The notes below the pieces were generated by a model. That model saw nothing but the letters and a program-made list of their open reading frames with translations. It did no database searches and was not told the DNA's origin. Shown here piece after piece: positions 30,876 through 37,562 of a DNA stretch of 37,562 nt. How positions within the stretch are numbered: the stretch's first letter is position 1; every line of letters starts with the position of its first letter. This DNA is from Novosphingobium rosa NBRC 15208 (GTDB lineage: Bacteria; Pseudomonadota; Alphaproteobacteria; Sphingomonadales; Sphingomonadaceae), in NCBI RefSeq assembly GCF_001598555.1, contig NZ_BCZE01000071.1, positions 1-37,562 on the forward strand. The letters run 5' to 3'. The position numbers were made by a program, and so were the translations under genes.

Positions 30876-33107
30876 CTAGCCGGATGGAGCATGATCCGGC
30901 TTGGCCTCGAACACTATGGCTACCCCCTTGTAGTCCCCCTTGAGTTTGAAACGAAGACCTTGCGCCATCCAGAAGCTGCCCTGTGCTTCGGCGGGCAGCC
31001 CATCCGGCAAGGGCGCGCCGCCCAGAACCGAGAGCCGGTAGATGGTGTCAGGCGCCAGTCCCTGCGGGTGGATGGCCAGACCATTGTCCCGATACTGGGA
31101 GCTGTGCAGCATGGCGAACAACACAGCCTGCTTCCTGTCTTGCGAAACATAGAAGGTGGCCGAAGTTGCGGCATCGGGCGCGGGTGATATCAGGCGATAG
31201 AGATCGCCGCGCTGCACTGTTCTGCGCACGGTCTTATAGGCCGCGATCCAGCGCTGCGCGGAGGCAAAATCGGCCTCTGTCCAATGGTCCAGATTGGCCC
31301 CGATGCCCAGACTGCCCTGCATGGCGGACAGGAAGCGAAAATCGAGGCTGGTTTCCCGCCCATTGGCCCAATTGGGGCTGTCCGTCACCCAGGCCATCAT
31401 GGCCGAGGGAGCATAGGCCTGGGTAAAACCGTCCTGAATGGTCAGCCGATCATAGGGATCGGTGTTGTCCGAGATCCAGCTTTCATCGGTCAGCGCCATC
31501 ATGCCCAGATCGATGCGCCCGCCGCCACCCGAACAGCCCTCGATCTCCAGCCCGGGATGGCGGCGACGCAATTCGGACAGGATGAAATAGAGATTGCGGA
31601 TATACTGGACCTGCAACCGCTGCTGATCCTCGATCGCAACGCCGGGCCAGCCGGGTTCAGTCCAGTTGCGGTTGTAGTCCCATTTCAGAAAGGCGATGTC
31701 ATTCTCGCTGACCAGTCGGTCCAGCACGTCCAGAATGTGATCGCGCACATCCTTGCGCGCCAGATTGAGCACCAGCTGGTTGCGCCCCTCGGTGCGCGGA
31801 CGATCAGGGAAATTCATCACCCAATCGGGATGCGCGCGATAGAGGTCAGACTTGACATTGACCATCTCGGGTTCGACCCACAGGCCGAAATCCATGCCCA
31901 GCGCCTTGACCTTGCCGATCAGTGGCCCCAGCCCATTGGGGAACTTCCGGCGGTTGACGCTCCAGTCGCCAAGGCCTGCCTTGTCATCGTCGCGCGCGCC
32001 AAACCAGCCGTCATCGACGACGAAGCGCTCGATGCCGATCTTGGCGGCCTTTTCGGCCAGCGCCATCTGCCCGCTCTCGGTCACATTGAAGGCGGTGGCT
32101 TCCCAACTGTTGTACAGCACGGGGCGCAGTCTGGCCGCATCGCCGCCGGGGATGATATGAGCGCGCTGGAATGTGTGGAAGCGGCGTGAGGCATCGCCCA
32201 TGCCATGATCGGTGAAACCGGCATAGAACACCGGCGTTTCAAGGCTTTCACCGGCTTTGAGCGTCCAGCTGAAATCATAGGGATTGTAGCCGCCGCCGAT
32301 GCGGGGCCGCCCGAGATTGTCGAGCCCCACCGAGAGGCGGAACGAGCCCGACCACGCCAGCGCACCAAACCACACCGGGCCATCGGTCTGGCTGGACTGG
32401 CCCTGCTTTTCCAGTGCGAACCACGGCTGATTGCCATGCCCTGTCGAGCCACGGCGGCTCTCCAGCAGCGTCAGCGCGGGGGTGACCGGCGCCTCTTGCT
32501 GCGACCATTCGGCGCCATGGCGTCCGGTCAGATAATGGAGCCGATAGTCGCCCCCTGCGGGCAGCGTGTAGGTGGCGGCCGCGATCTGATCGACACGGAC
32601 GGGGCGCCTGTCGCCATTGTGGACCGTGGCCGAGCGGGCGATGATGCCGGTGGCCGGATCGATCGTATAGCGCAGGGTCACCGTCAGCGGGCGGCGGATG
32701 TCGCTCAGCTCTACGGTGAGGGTTTCGCCCGCAATGCTGTGGCTGCGATATTTGAGAACGAGATCCCGGTTGCCATCGGCGAAGGCCACCTTCAGTCCGG
32801 GTTCGCTGACCAGACCCTCGCCTTGCCCGGCATATTCCTGCGGCGTGACGGAGCCGGCAGGGTCGAAGCCCGAGAGTTCGGCAGGGTGCCGGGCGACCAG
32901 GGGAGCATCCGCGCCAAGGGCAGGGCCCCAGTACAGCGGCTGGAGATAGCCTTGCTCGTCCACGCCCATGGCATAGGTGACGCCGCCGCCATCGAGGCGC
33001 AGCTGGCGGCCATCCGCGCTTGCGCTGACCTTCGCGCAGGCAAGCGAGGGCATCGCCAGCGCCAGCAGCACGCTTGTGGTCATCAGAAGGGATCGAAAGC
33101 TTGGCAT
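30876..33107 (-). CDS. Alpha-galactosidase, GH36 family, exported
   Basis: Glycoside hydrolase of 743 residues that removes alpha-1,6-galactose from raffinose, stachyose or melibiose. A signal peptide ends near residue 25 (SLACA), so it likely acts in the periplasm. The N-terminal beta-sandwich (to about 320) precedes the catalytic barrel. The barrel has VVDDGWFGARDDD (363-375), the nucleophile D477 in LKWDYNR, EGCSGGGGRID (523-533), and the acid/base D547 in SDNTD. The 70-residue gap between the two catalytic Asp equals that of characterised GH36 enzymes. The C-terminal beta domain is present, so it is full length. It follows the GH32 gene on the same strand across a 106-bp gap with a strong hairpin. 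Confidence 0.94.
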   Translation of the reverse strand: MPSFRSLLMTTSVLLALAMPSLACAKVSASADGRQLRLDGGGVTYAMGVDEQGYLQPLYWGPALGADAPLVARHPAELSGFDPAGSVTPQEYAGQGEGLVSEPGLKVAFADGNRDLVLKYRSHSIAGETLTVELSDIRRPLTVTLRYTIDPATGIIARSATVHNGDRRPVRVDQIAAATYTLPAGGDYRLHYLTGRHGAEWSQQEAPVTPALTLLESRRGSTGHGNQPWFALEKQGQSSQTDGPVWFGALAWSGSFRLSVGLDNLGRPRIGGGYNPYDFSWTLKAGESLETPVFYAGFTDHGMGDASRRFHTFQRAHIIPGGDAARLRPVLYNSWEATAFNVTESGQMALAEKAAKIGIERFVVDDGWFGARDDDKAGLGDWSVNRRKFPNGLGPLIGKVKALGMDFGLWVEPEMVNVKSDLYRAHPDWVMNFPDRPRTEGRNQLVLNLARKDVRDHILDVLDRLVSENDIAFLKWDYNRNWTEPGWPGVAIEDQQRLQVQYIRNLYFILSELRRRHPGLEIEGCSGGGGRIDLGMMALTDESWISDNTDPYDRLTIQDGFTQAYAPSAMMAWVTDSPNWANGRETSLDFRFLSAMQGSLGIGANLDHWTEADFASAQRWIAAYKTVRRTVQRGDLYRLISPAPDAATSATFYVSQDRKQAVLFAMLHSSQYRDNGLAIHPQGLAPDTIYRLSVLGGAPLPDGLPAEAQGSFWMAQGLRFKLKGDYKGVAIVFEAKPDHAPSG

Positions 33108-33169
33108 CCGCGTGTTCGTTCCTGTCAGCCGCCATGAAACAGGCAGGCGTGAAGTTCGGTGTTGTCTAA

Positions 33170-33203
33170 GCGCTGGCGGAGGAAGCTTTCCTCGCGCCAG
33201 CGC
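33170..33203 (-). terminator. Long hairpin between GH32 and GH36 genes
   Basis: GCGCTGGCGGAGGAA pairs with TTCCTC-G-CGCCAGCGC: 15 bp with one bulged G and a GCT loop, starting 10 bases after the GH32 stop. No T-run on either strand. Either a terminator of the GH32 transcript or an intercistronic element that stabilises one half of a processed mRNA. Confidence 0.6.
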
Positions 33204-33213
33204 CTTTGCATGC

Positions 33214-34731
33214 TTATCCGGCGGGGGCTTTCGCGGTTGCCGTGAGCAGTGGCCAGGCGGTAAGGTTCATCGTTGCCGTGCCGCCCTGCGTCGCCACGCT
33301 CCAGCGCAGATTGCCGCCGCCCGGGAAGAAGCGATCGCTGATGGTATGCGTGCCATCGTTCACGAAGACTTCGAGGATGGACTGATCGGCAAGAATGCGC
33401 AGCGTGACCTTATGGTGTTTTAGGTCGACGGCGGTGACATGGCGGTCTTCGAAACTGTCATTGAAATGAGGGCCAGAGCGCGTGCGATCAACGAAGACTT
33501 CATCGACCTGCGGATTGACGCCGACAAGGGTCTGATAACCTTTGTCATCGGTCAGGGCGAAGATGATCTGTTGGGCGGACCCTGTTTCCAGATCGACCTG
33601 CAGGTCCGACCTCGCGCCATCGATGGCGATCGGCGTGGGGTTTGACGAGAGCGAGACCGCTTTCATCCGCGTGGGCGCGCCGCGATAGCGCGTGATCTCT
33701 TCCACCGGCTGTTGCGCCAGCTGATAGCCCTGATCGGTCTTGCGCAGGAAAACCTGACGCGGCAGCGTCATCAGCCCGCGGGAGGGATAGGTCGGGATGG
33801 TGTTGGCATAGCGCCAGTCATTGGCCCAGGCGATCCACACACGGCGATCCTGCTGCCTGGGCAGGTCGTTCCATGAGGCCACGGCGTAGAAGTCGGCACC
33901 GTGATCGACCCATCGCGGCGCCTTGCCCCAATCGGCGACCGGCGTGAAACGCGTGCCGTCGAAGTCCCCGACGAAATATTGCGCGCCCGAGCCGCCCGCA
34001 ACCCCGTTGTCGCCCAGATTGATGACCATCACCCAGCGTTTTTCGCCCGGTGCGCCGCCTTCCACCGACAGTTCGAACAGATCCGGGCATTCCCAATTCT
34101 TGCCGCGCCCGCCTGCGGGGCCGAAGTCGCTGGCGAAGGTCCAGTGCTTCAGATCGGGCGAGGTGTAGATCTGCGCCTGATTTTCCAGCGCCTTGACCAC
34201 CACCATCACCCAGCGCTTGCTGGCGGCATGCCAGAAGACTTTCGGATCGCGGAATTCGGCCATGTTGATGTTGAGAACTTCGCCATGGACAGTCCATGTC
34301 CGCCCATGATCATTGCTGTAGGCGAGATATTGCGACTGGCGCTGGGCCTTGGGGTTGTGGCCTGTGTAGATCGCGATCATCGGCGGATGGCCATCGCGAC
34401 CGAAACCGCTGCTATTGGTCCAGTCGACCACCGCACTGCCCGAAAAGGCCATGACATCGGGCGTTTCGGGGATCGCCACCGGCAATTCCTGCCAGGTCAC
34501 AAGGTCGCGGCTGACGGCGTGGCCCCAACTCATATGGCCCCAGCGGTCGCCATAGGGGTTGTATTGGAAGAAAAGATGATATTCGCCATCGTAATAGACA
34601 AGGCCGTTAGGGTCATTCGTCCAATTGCGGGCAGGAGCAAAGTGAAAGGCCGGGCGCACATCGGCTTGCTGTGCGGCGGCCGATGCCGACAGGCATGCCA
34701 CCCCGAGCAGAATACTGGCCAACCGCTTCAT
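33214..34731 (-). CDS. GH32 beta-fructosidase (levanase/invertase type), exported
   Basis: Glycoside hydrolase of 505 residues that releases fructose from sucrose, raffinose-family sugars or fructans. The signal peptide ends near residue 20 (ASAAAQQ). Catalytic residues are D40 in NWTNDPNG (nucleophile), D162 in FRDPKVFW (transition-state stabiliser) and E214 in WECPDLF (acid/base). The C-terminal beta-sandwich (about 345-500), with SILEVFVNDGTHTISDRFFP, is standard for GH32. A GGGAGAG ribosome site precedes ATG 34731. With the GH36 enzyme it would degrade raffinose or stachyose completely to galactose, glucose and fructose. Sucrose versus fructan preference cannot be decided from sequence. 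Confidence 0.94.
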   Translation of the reverse strand: MKRLASILLGVACLSASAAAQQADVRPAFHFAPARNWTNDPNGLVYYDGEYHLFFQYNPYGDRWGHMSWGHAVSRDLVTWQELPVAIPETPDVMAFSGSAVVDWTNSSGFGRDGHPPMIAIYTGHNPKAQRQSQYLAYSNDHGRTWTVHGEVLNINMAEFRDPKVFWHAASKRWVMVVVKALENQAQIYTSPDLKHWTFASDFGPAGGRGKNWECPDLFELSVEGGAPGEKRWVMVINLGDNGVAGGSGAQYFVGDFDGTRFTPVADWGKAPRWVDHGADFYAVASWNDLPRQQDRRVWIAWANDWRYANTIPTYPSRGLMTLPRQVFLRKTDQGYQLAQQPVEEITRYRGAPTRMKAVSLSSNPTPIAIDGARSDLQVDLETGSAQQIIFALTDDKGYQTLVGVNPQVDEVFVDRTRSGPHFNDSFEDRHVTAVDLKHHKVTLRILADQSILEVFVNDGTHTISDRFFPGGGNLRWSVATQGGTATMNLTAWPLLTATAKAPAG

Positions 34732-35259
34732 CCCCGTCTCTCCCGAAATAACTTTTCTTCATTGTAGATCGAATGGCGCCGTCGATCATGTGACCGACCG
34801 TCTTCCCCGAAGGACGTCCTGCCATTCATCATGCGTCTGGAAATCTGCCTTGCTGGCATGGCGTGCGGCAGCATGATTGATGCTCGCCCCTGCGATGCCG
34901 GCAAAAACCCCCTTCCCCTTTCATGGCACTTCCTGTGCCTCTGCCATTAAATCTATATCTGTGATTTAGTCTTGTCAAGCGATGTGGCGTGGTGTCGGCC
35001 TTGCGTGCAAAAATTGCGCATAATGGTCTGATAAAGATTGAGATATGAGATCTGGCTCGGCTGGATTGGGTGGACATTGCGGAGGCCGGCGATGATTCGG
35101 AGCGAGCCTGAAGACGCAAGTCGCAAGGCCTCCCTCTTGGTGAGGGCTTGCCGCGATGACCGATGCCACCGGTGAGATTGGCCATCTGCTGTTGCAAGGT
35201 CTAAGGATGTCAGTGATCAACGGGTTTCGCCAGACCTCTGGCGCATAAAGGCAGGATCG
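34732..35259. other. Long divergent intergenic region, GH32 / ROK regulator
   Basis: 528 bases with no convincing gene; a 122-residue open frame on the minus strand (34829-35197) has no protein-like features. It holds the shared regulatory region, including the ROK-type inverted repeat at 34948-34968. Sequence around it (ATTAAATCTATATCTGTG) is the most AT-rich part and is the likely promoter zone. Confidence 0.5.
34948..34968. promoter_or_regulatory. ROK-type operator, TAAATC-N9-GATTTA
   Basis: Perfect 6-bp inverted repeat with a 9-base centre, followed by G as in the second copy at 36458-36480. It lies about 217 bp before the GH32 start and about 290 bp before the ROK regulator start, so it could control both directions. 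Confidence 0.6.
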
Positions 35260-36396
35260 ATGAGTTCGACGCGTAAGGGCACCAATGCCAGCGGCATGCG
35301 GCGCTACAATGAAAGATTGATTCTGGCCGCTGTGCGCAGAATGGATGGCGCCTCCAAGGCGGAGCTGACCCGGCAAACCGCGCTGTCGCCACAGGCCGTG
35401 GTGCGCATCGTCGACGAGTTGGAGGGCAGGGGGCTGCTTGTTCAGGCGGGCAAGCGCACCGGCGGCATGGGGCAGCCGGCCACCATCTACCGCATCAACG
35501 GCGAGGTGGGCTACACCATCGGCGTCGAGGTCGGGCGCAGCCATATCACCCTCGTGCTGCTGAACTTCCATGGCGAGCCCAAGGCATCGCGCACATGCCC
35601 TGTCAGCTTTCCCGATATCGATACGGTTCTGCGTGAAATCAATCGCTTCACGGAGGAATGTCTGGAAGCATGGCCGGCGCTGACGGTCGATAATCTTCTG
35701 GGCGTGGGCATCGCCATGCCCTGGTTCCTCGGCGAATGGCGTGACGAACTGGGCCTGTCCGAGGATCAGGCCGGCGAATGGTATCATGCCAAGGTCGAGG
35801 AGCGGATCCGCGCCGGGATCGCCTGGCCGGTCTCTTTCGAGAATGACGGCAATGCCGCCACGCTGGCGCAGCTGCTGTGCGGGGCCGGGCATGGCCTGCA
35901 GCACTTCCTTTGCATCCATCTGGGCACCTTCGTGGGCGGCGGCATCGTGCTGGACGGGCGGGTGTTTCAGGGGCGCCATGGCAATGCCGGGGCGCTGGCC
36001 TCGATGCCGGTGCTGGCCGCCGGCAAGGGCGACTATCTGATCCATCATGCCTCGCTCTATGCCATGCCCAAGGAGGCTGGCCCGGCCCGGGACATGTGGC
36101 TGGCCAATTGCGCCGACGCCTTGACCTTCGCCATCATCGGCGCGAACAGCCTGCTCGACCTGGAGGGCGTGATCATCGACGGCGCGCTTGGCGAGGTGGA
36201 GATCGGGCTGCTGCTGGAGGGCGTCCGGCAGCGTCTCTCAGACCGGCTGCCGCCCGATTTCTTCGTGCCTTCCCTGATCCAGGGCGGGCTGGGCGATTCG
36301 GCTCCCGCGCTAGGCGCGGGCCTTCTTCCCTTGCATGCCAGCTTTTCCCCGGATCTGGCCGCGCTTGCCAAAAGTCCGGCATCGGGCGAATCCTAA
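35260..36396 (+). CDS. ROK-family transcriptional repressor (NagC/XylR type)
   Basis: Regulator of 378 residues. The N-terminal winged helix reads LILAAVRRMDGASKAELTRQTALSPQAVVRIVDELEGRGLL (about 20-60). It is followed by a ROK sugar-binding fold with GYTIGVEVGRSHITLVLLNF, ENDGNAATLAQ and GTFVGGGIVLDGRVFQGRHGNAGALASMP. The zinc motif CxCGxxGCxE common in ROK proteins is absent after the GNAGAL segment, so metal binding is doubtful. The GH32 gene is divergent and the fructokinase lies downstream, and matching inverted repeats stand before both transcription units. It is therefore the likely sugar-responsive repressor of the locus; fructose or a related sugar is the probable ligand (inference). 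Confidence 0.92.
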   Translation: MSSTRKGTNASGMRRYNERLILAAVRRMDGASKAELTRQTALSPQAVVRIVDELEGRGLLVQAGKRTGGMGQPATIYRINGEVGYTIGVEVGRSHITLVLLNFHGEPKASRTCPVSFPDIDTVLREINRFTEECLEAWPALTVDNLLGVGIAMPWFLGEWRDELGLSEDQAGEWYHAKVEERIRAGIAWPVSFENDGNAATLAQLLCGAGHGLQHFLCIHLGTFVGGGIVLDGRVFQGRHGNAGALASMPVLAAGKGDYLIHHASLYAMPKEAGPARDMWLANCADALTFAIIGANSLLDLEGVIIDGALGEVEIGLLLEGVRQRLSDRLPPDFFVPSLIQGGLGDSAPALGAGLLPLHASFSPDLAALAKSPASGES

Positions 36397-36698
36397 TCCA
36401 CTGAAACTGCCCTTGAATGCCGCCATGGGGCCGGCGCCATTTTTCGATTGACCCAGACTAAATCACTACAGTAGATTTAGTGTCATCGGAGCGTGAGGAC
36501 ACGTCCGTTGCCTGGAGAGGGGCCGGTGGTCATGATCAGAAATCCAGTTTCACTGCCCTGCCAAGGCCATGCCGGGGTTCGCCCGGCCCTCTTGTCCATG
36601 CCGGAGCAGCGCCCTCCCCGGTGAGGGCTGTGGCCTGATGGCCTCAAACCGGCGCCTGCTGTCAGGCGCCCCATTTCCTCCATCACGAGTTTATCACG
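36397..36698. other. Intergenic region before the ROK kinase
   Basis: 302 bases without a gene-like frame. Apart from the operator at 36458-36480 I see nothing specific; a promoter for the kinase is expected close to that operator. Confidence 0.45.
36458..36480. promoter_or_regulatory. ROK-type operator, CTAAATC-N9-GATTTAG
   Basis: Perfect 7-bp inverted repeat with a 9-base centre (ACTACAGTA). Same arms and same spacing as the site at 34948-34968. It lies about 220 bp before the kinase start and 60 bp after the ROK regulator stop, so the kinase seems to have its own regulated promoter. Confidence 0.62.
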
Positions 36699-37562
36699 AT
36701 GCATAGCGAAACGCTGATGCTTGGCGCCATCGAAGCTGGTGGCACGAAATTTCTCTGCACCGTTGCGGATCGCGACGGGCACAGTCTGGCCAGGACCAGA
36801 ATTCCCACCACCCATCCCGCCGAAACGCTTGGTGCGGCAAGCCGCTTTTTCGCGGAGGCCGAAGCGCGGTTTGGTCCACTCAGCGCCCTGTCGATCGGCA
36901 GTTTCGGGCCGTTGTCGCTCAATCCGGTGGCGCCCGATTACGGTTTCATCACCTCGACGCCGAAAGAGGGATGGCAAAACACCGATCTGCTCGGCCATTT
37001 CCGCAACAGCATTCAGGCCCCTTTGACGCTTGATACGGATGTCAATTGCGCGGCTGTCGGTGAAAAACTGTTCGGCAGCGGGCGAGGGCTGGACACATTC
37101 TGCTATGTCACGGTGGGCACCGGCATTGGCGTCGGCCTGTTGGTCGGCGGGGCTCCGCATGGCGGCGCGAACCATCCGGAGGCCGGGCATATCCGCCTGC
37201 CCCGCGCCGCGGGCGACATGGACTTTGCCGGCATCTGCCCGTTCCATGGCGATTGCCTCGAAGGGCTCGCCAGCGGACCGGCGATGCGCCAGCGCTGGGG
37301 CACGGCGGGGGAGAATCTGCCGTTCGACCACCCCGCCTGGGACATCGAGGCCGACTATCTGGCCGGTCTCTGCGCCACGCTGACCTATGTGGTGCGGCCC
37401 GATCGCATCATTCTGGGGGGCGGCGTGATGGAGAGCGCCTCCATGCATCAGCGCGTCAGGCAGGCGCTGGTCGCCAAGCTGGCGGATTACGATGCCAGCC
37501 TGCGCTCGATCGATATGGAGGCCTATGTCGCGGCGCCCACGGCGGGCCCTTCGGCAGGCCTC
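36699..37562 (+). CDS. ROK-family fructokinase, 3'-truncated by window end
   Basis: ATP-dependent sugar kinase; 288 residues are visible and the frame is still open at the window end, so only a short C-terminus is missing. The N-terminal phosphate-binding segment is GAIEAGGTKFLCTV (9-22). FGPLSLN and TPKEGW follow, then DTDVNCAAVGE with the catalytic Asp region. GHIRLPR ... CPFHGDCLEGLASGPA matches the zinc-binding His/Cys set (H-xn-C-x2-H-x2-C) typical of bacterial ROK fructokinases. The end ILGGGVME is also typical. The start could be ATG 36699 or ATG 36717; neither has a strong ribosome site. It would phosphorylate the fructose released by GH32. Confidence 0.92.
   Translation, partial: MHSETLMLGAIEAGGTKFLCTVADRDGHSLARTRIPTTHPAETLGAASRFFAEAEARFGPLSALSIGSFGPLSLNPVAPDYGFITSTPKEGWQNTDLLGHFRNSIQAPLTLDTDVNCAAVGEKLFGSGRGLDTFCYVTVGTGIGVGLLVGGAPHGGANHPEAGHIRLPRAAGDMDFAGICPFHGDCLEGLASGPAMRQRWGTAGENLPFDHPAWDIEADYLAGLCATLTYVVRPDRIILGGGVMESASMHQRVRQALVAKLADYDASLRSIDMEAYVAAPTAGPSAGL

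Noticed and set aside
34829..35197. 122-residue open frame in the GH32/ROK gap
   Set aside because: No motif, unusual Arg/Ser/Cys-rich composition, no ribosome site, and it covers the operator region.
1..37562. CRISPR array, tRNA, rRNA or integrase/attachment site
   Set aside because: No regularly spaced repeats, tRNA-like folds, rRNA segments or integrase genes were seen on reading the window; the only mobile-element trace found is the IS5-group remnant.

Overview
The window looks like a chromosomal accessory region of a high-GC alphaproteobacterium of the sphingomonad type (Novosphingobium/Sphingomonas-like). This rests on three TonB-dependent receptors next to catabolic operons, an IS5-group transposase remnant of a kind common in sphingomonads, and a tryptophan-halogenase-like/TPR-oxygenase pair beside a receptor. 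Genus is an inference; there is no rRNA or tRNA gene to confirm it.

Layout. (1) 1-3352: the 3' part of a TonB-dependent receptor and a secreted M20 amidohydrolase, apparently one operon. (2) 3687-4337: a glutathione-S-transferase-like protein. (3) 4472-7833: a D-amino-acid (D-alanine) catabolic locus: a divergent Lrp/AsnC regulator, then alanine racemase, D-amino-acid dehydrogenase and RidA. (4) 7905-10014: a YafY-type WYL regulator and a DUF1330-like protein, bracketed by outward-facing fragments of one IS5-group element, one a fragment of about 85 bp and the other a frameshifted transposase. (5) 10256-21229: a GntR/FCD regulator divergent from a catabolic operon: Rieske dioxygenase alpha and beta, TonB receptor, alpha/beta hydrolase, two SDR dehydrogenases, a CocE/NonD-type hydrolase, an isopropylmalate-dehydrogenase-like enzyme and a [2Fe-2S] ferredoxin. 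Three similar operator-like sites lie in the divergent promoter region. (6) 21426-24793: a LysR regulator divergent from an MFS exporter and an exported alpha/beta hydrolase. (7) 25020-37562: a sugar locus: TPR/2-oxoglutarate oxygenase-like protein, tryptophan-halogenase-like flavoprotein, TonB receptor, GH36 alpha-galactosidase, GH32 fructosidase, ROK repressor, and a ROK fructokinase cut by the window end.

How the genes work together. Region 7 reads as uptake and breakdown of raffinose-family or sucrose-type oligosaccharides. The receptor imports the sugar, GH36 removes galactose, GH32 releases fructose and the ROK kinase phosphorylates it. Matching inverted repeats (TAAATC-N9-GATTTA) lie between GH32 and the ROK repressor and before the kinase. 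A separate pair of AATCGATT palindromes lies before the receptor. Region 5 is the most novel-looking part. It has a two-subunit ring-hydroxylating oxygenase with its ferredoxin but no ring-cleavage dioxygenase and no reductase, and instead carries a LeuB-like beta-decarboxylating dehydrogenase whose substrate loop differs from true LeuB. The substrate cannot be read from the sequence.
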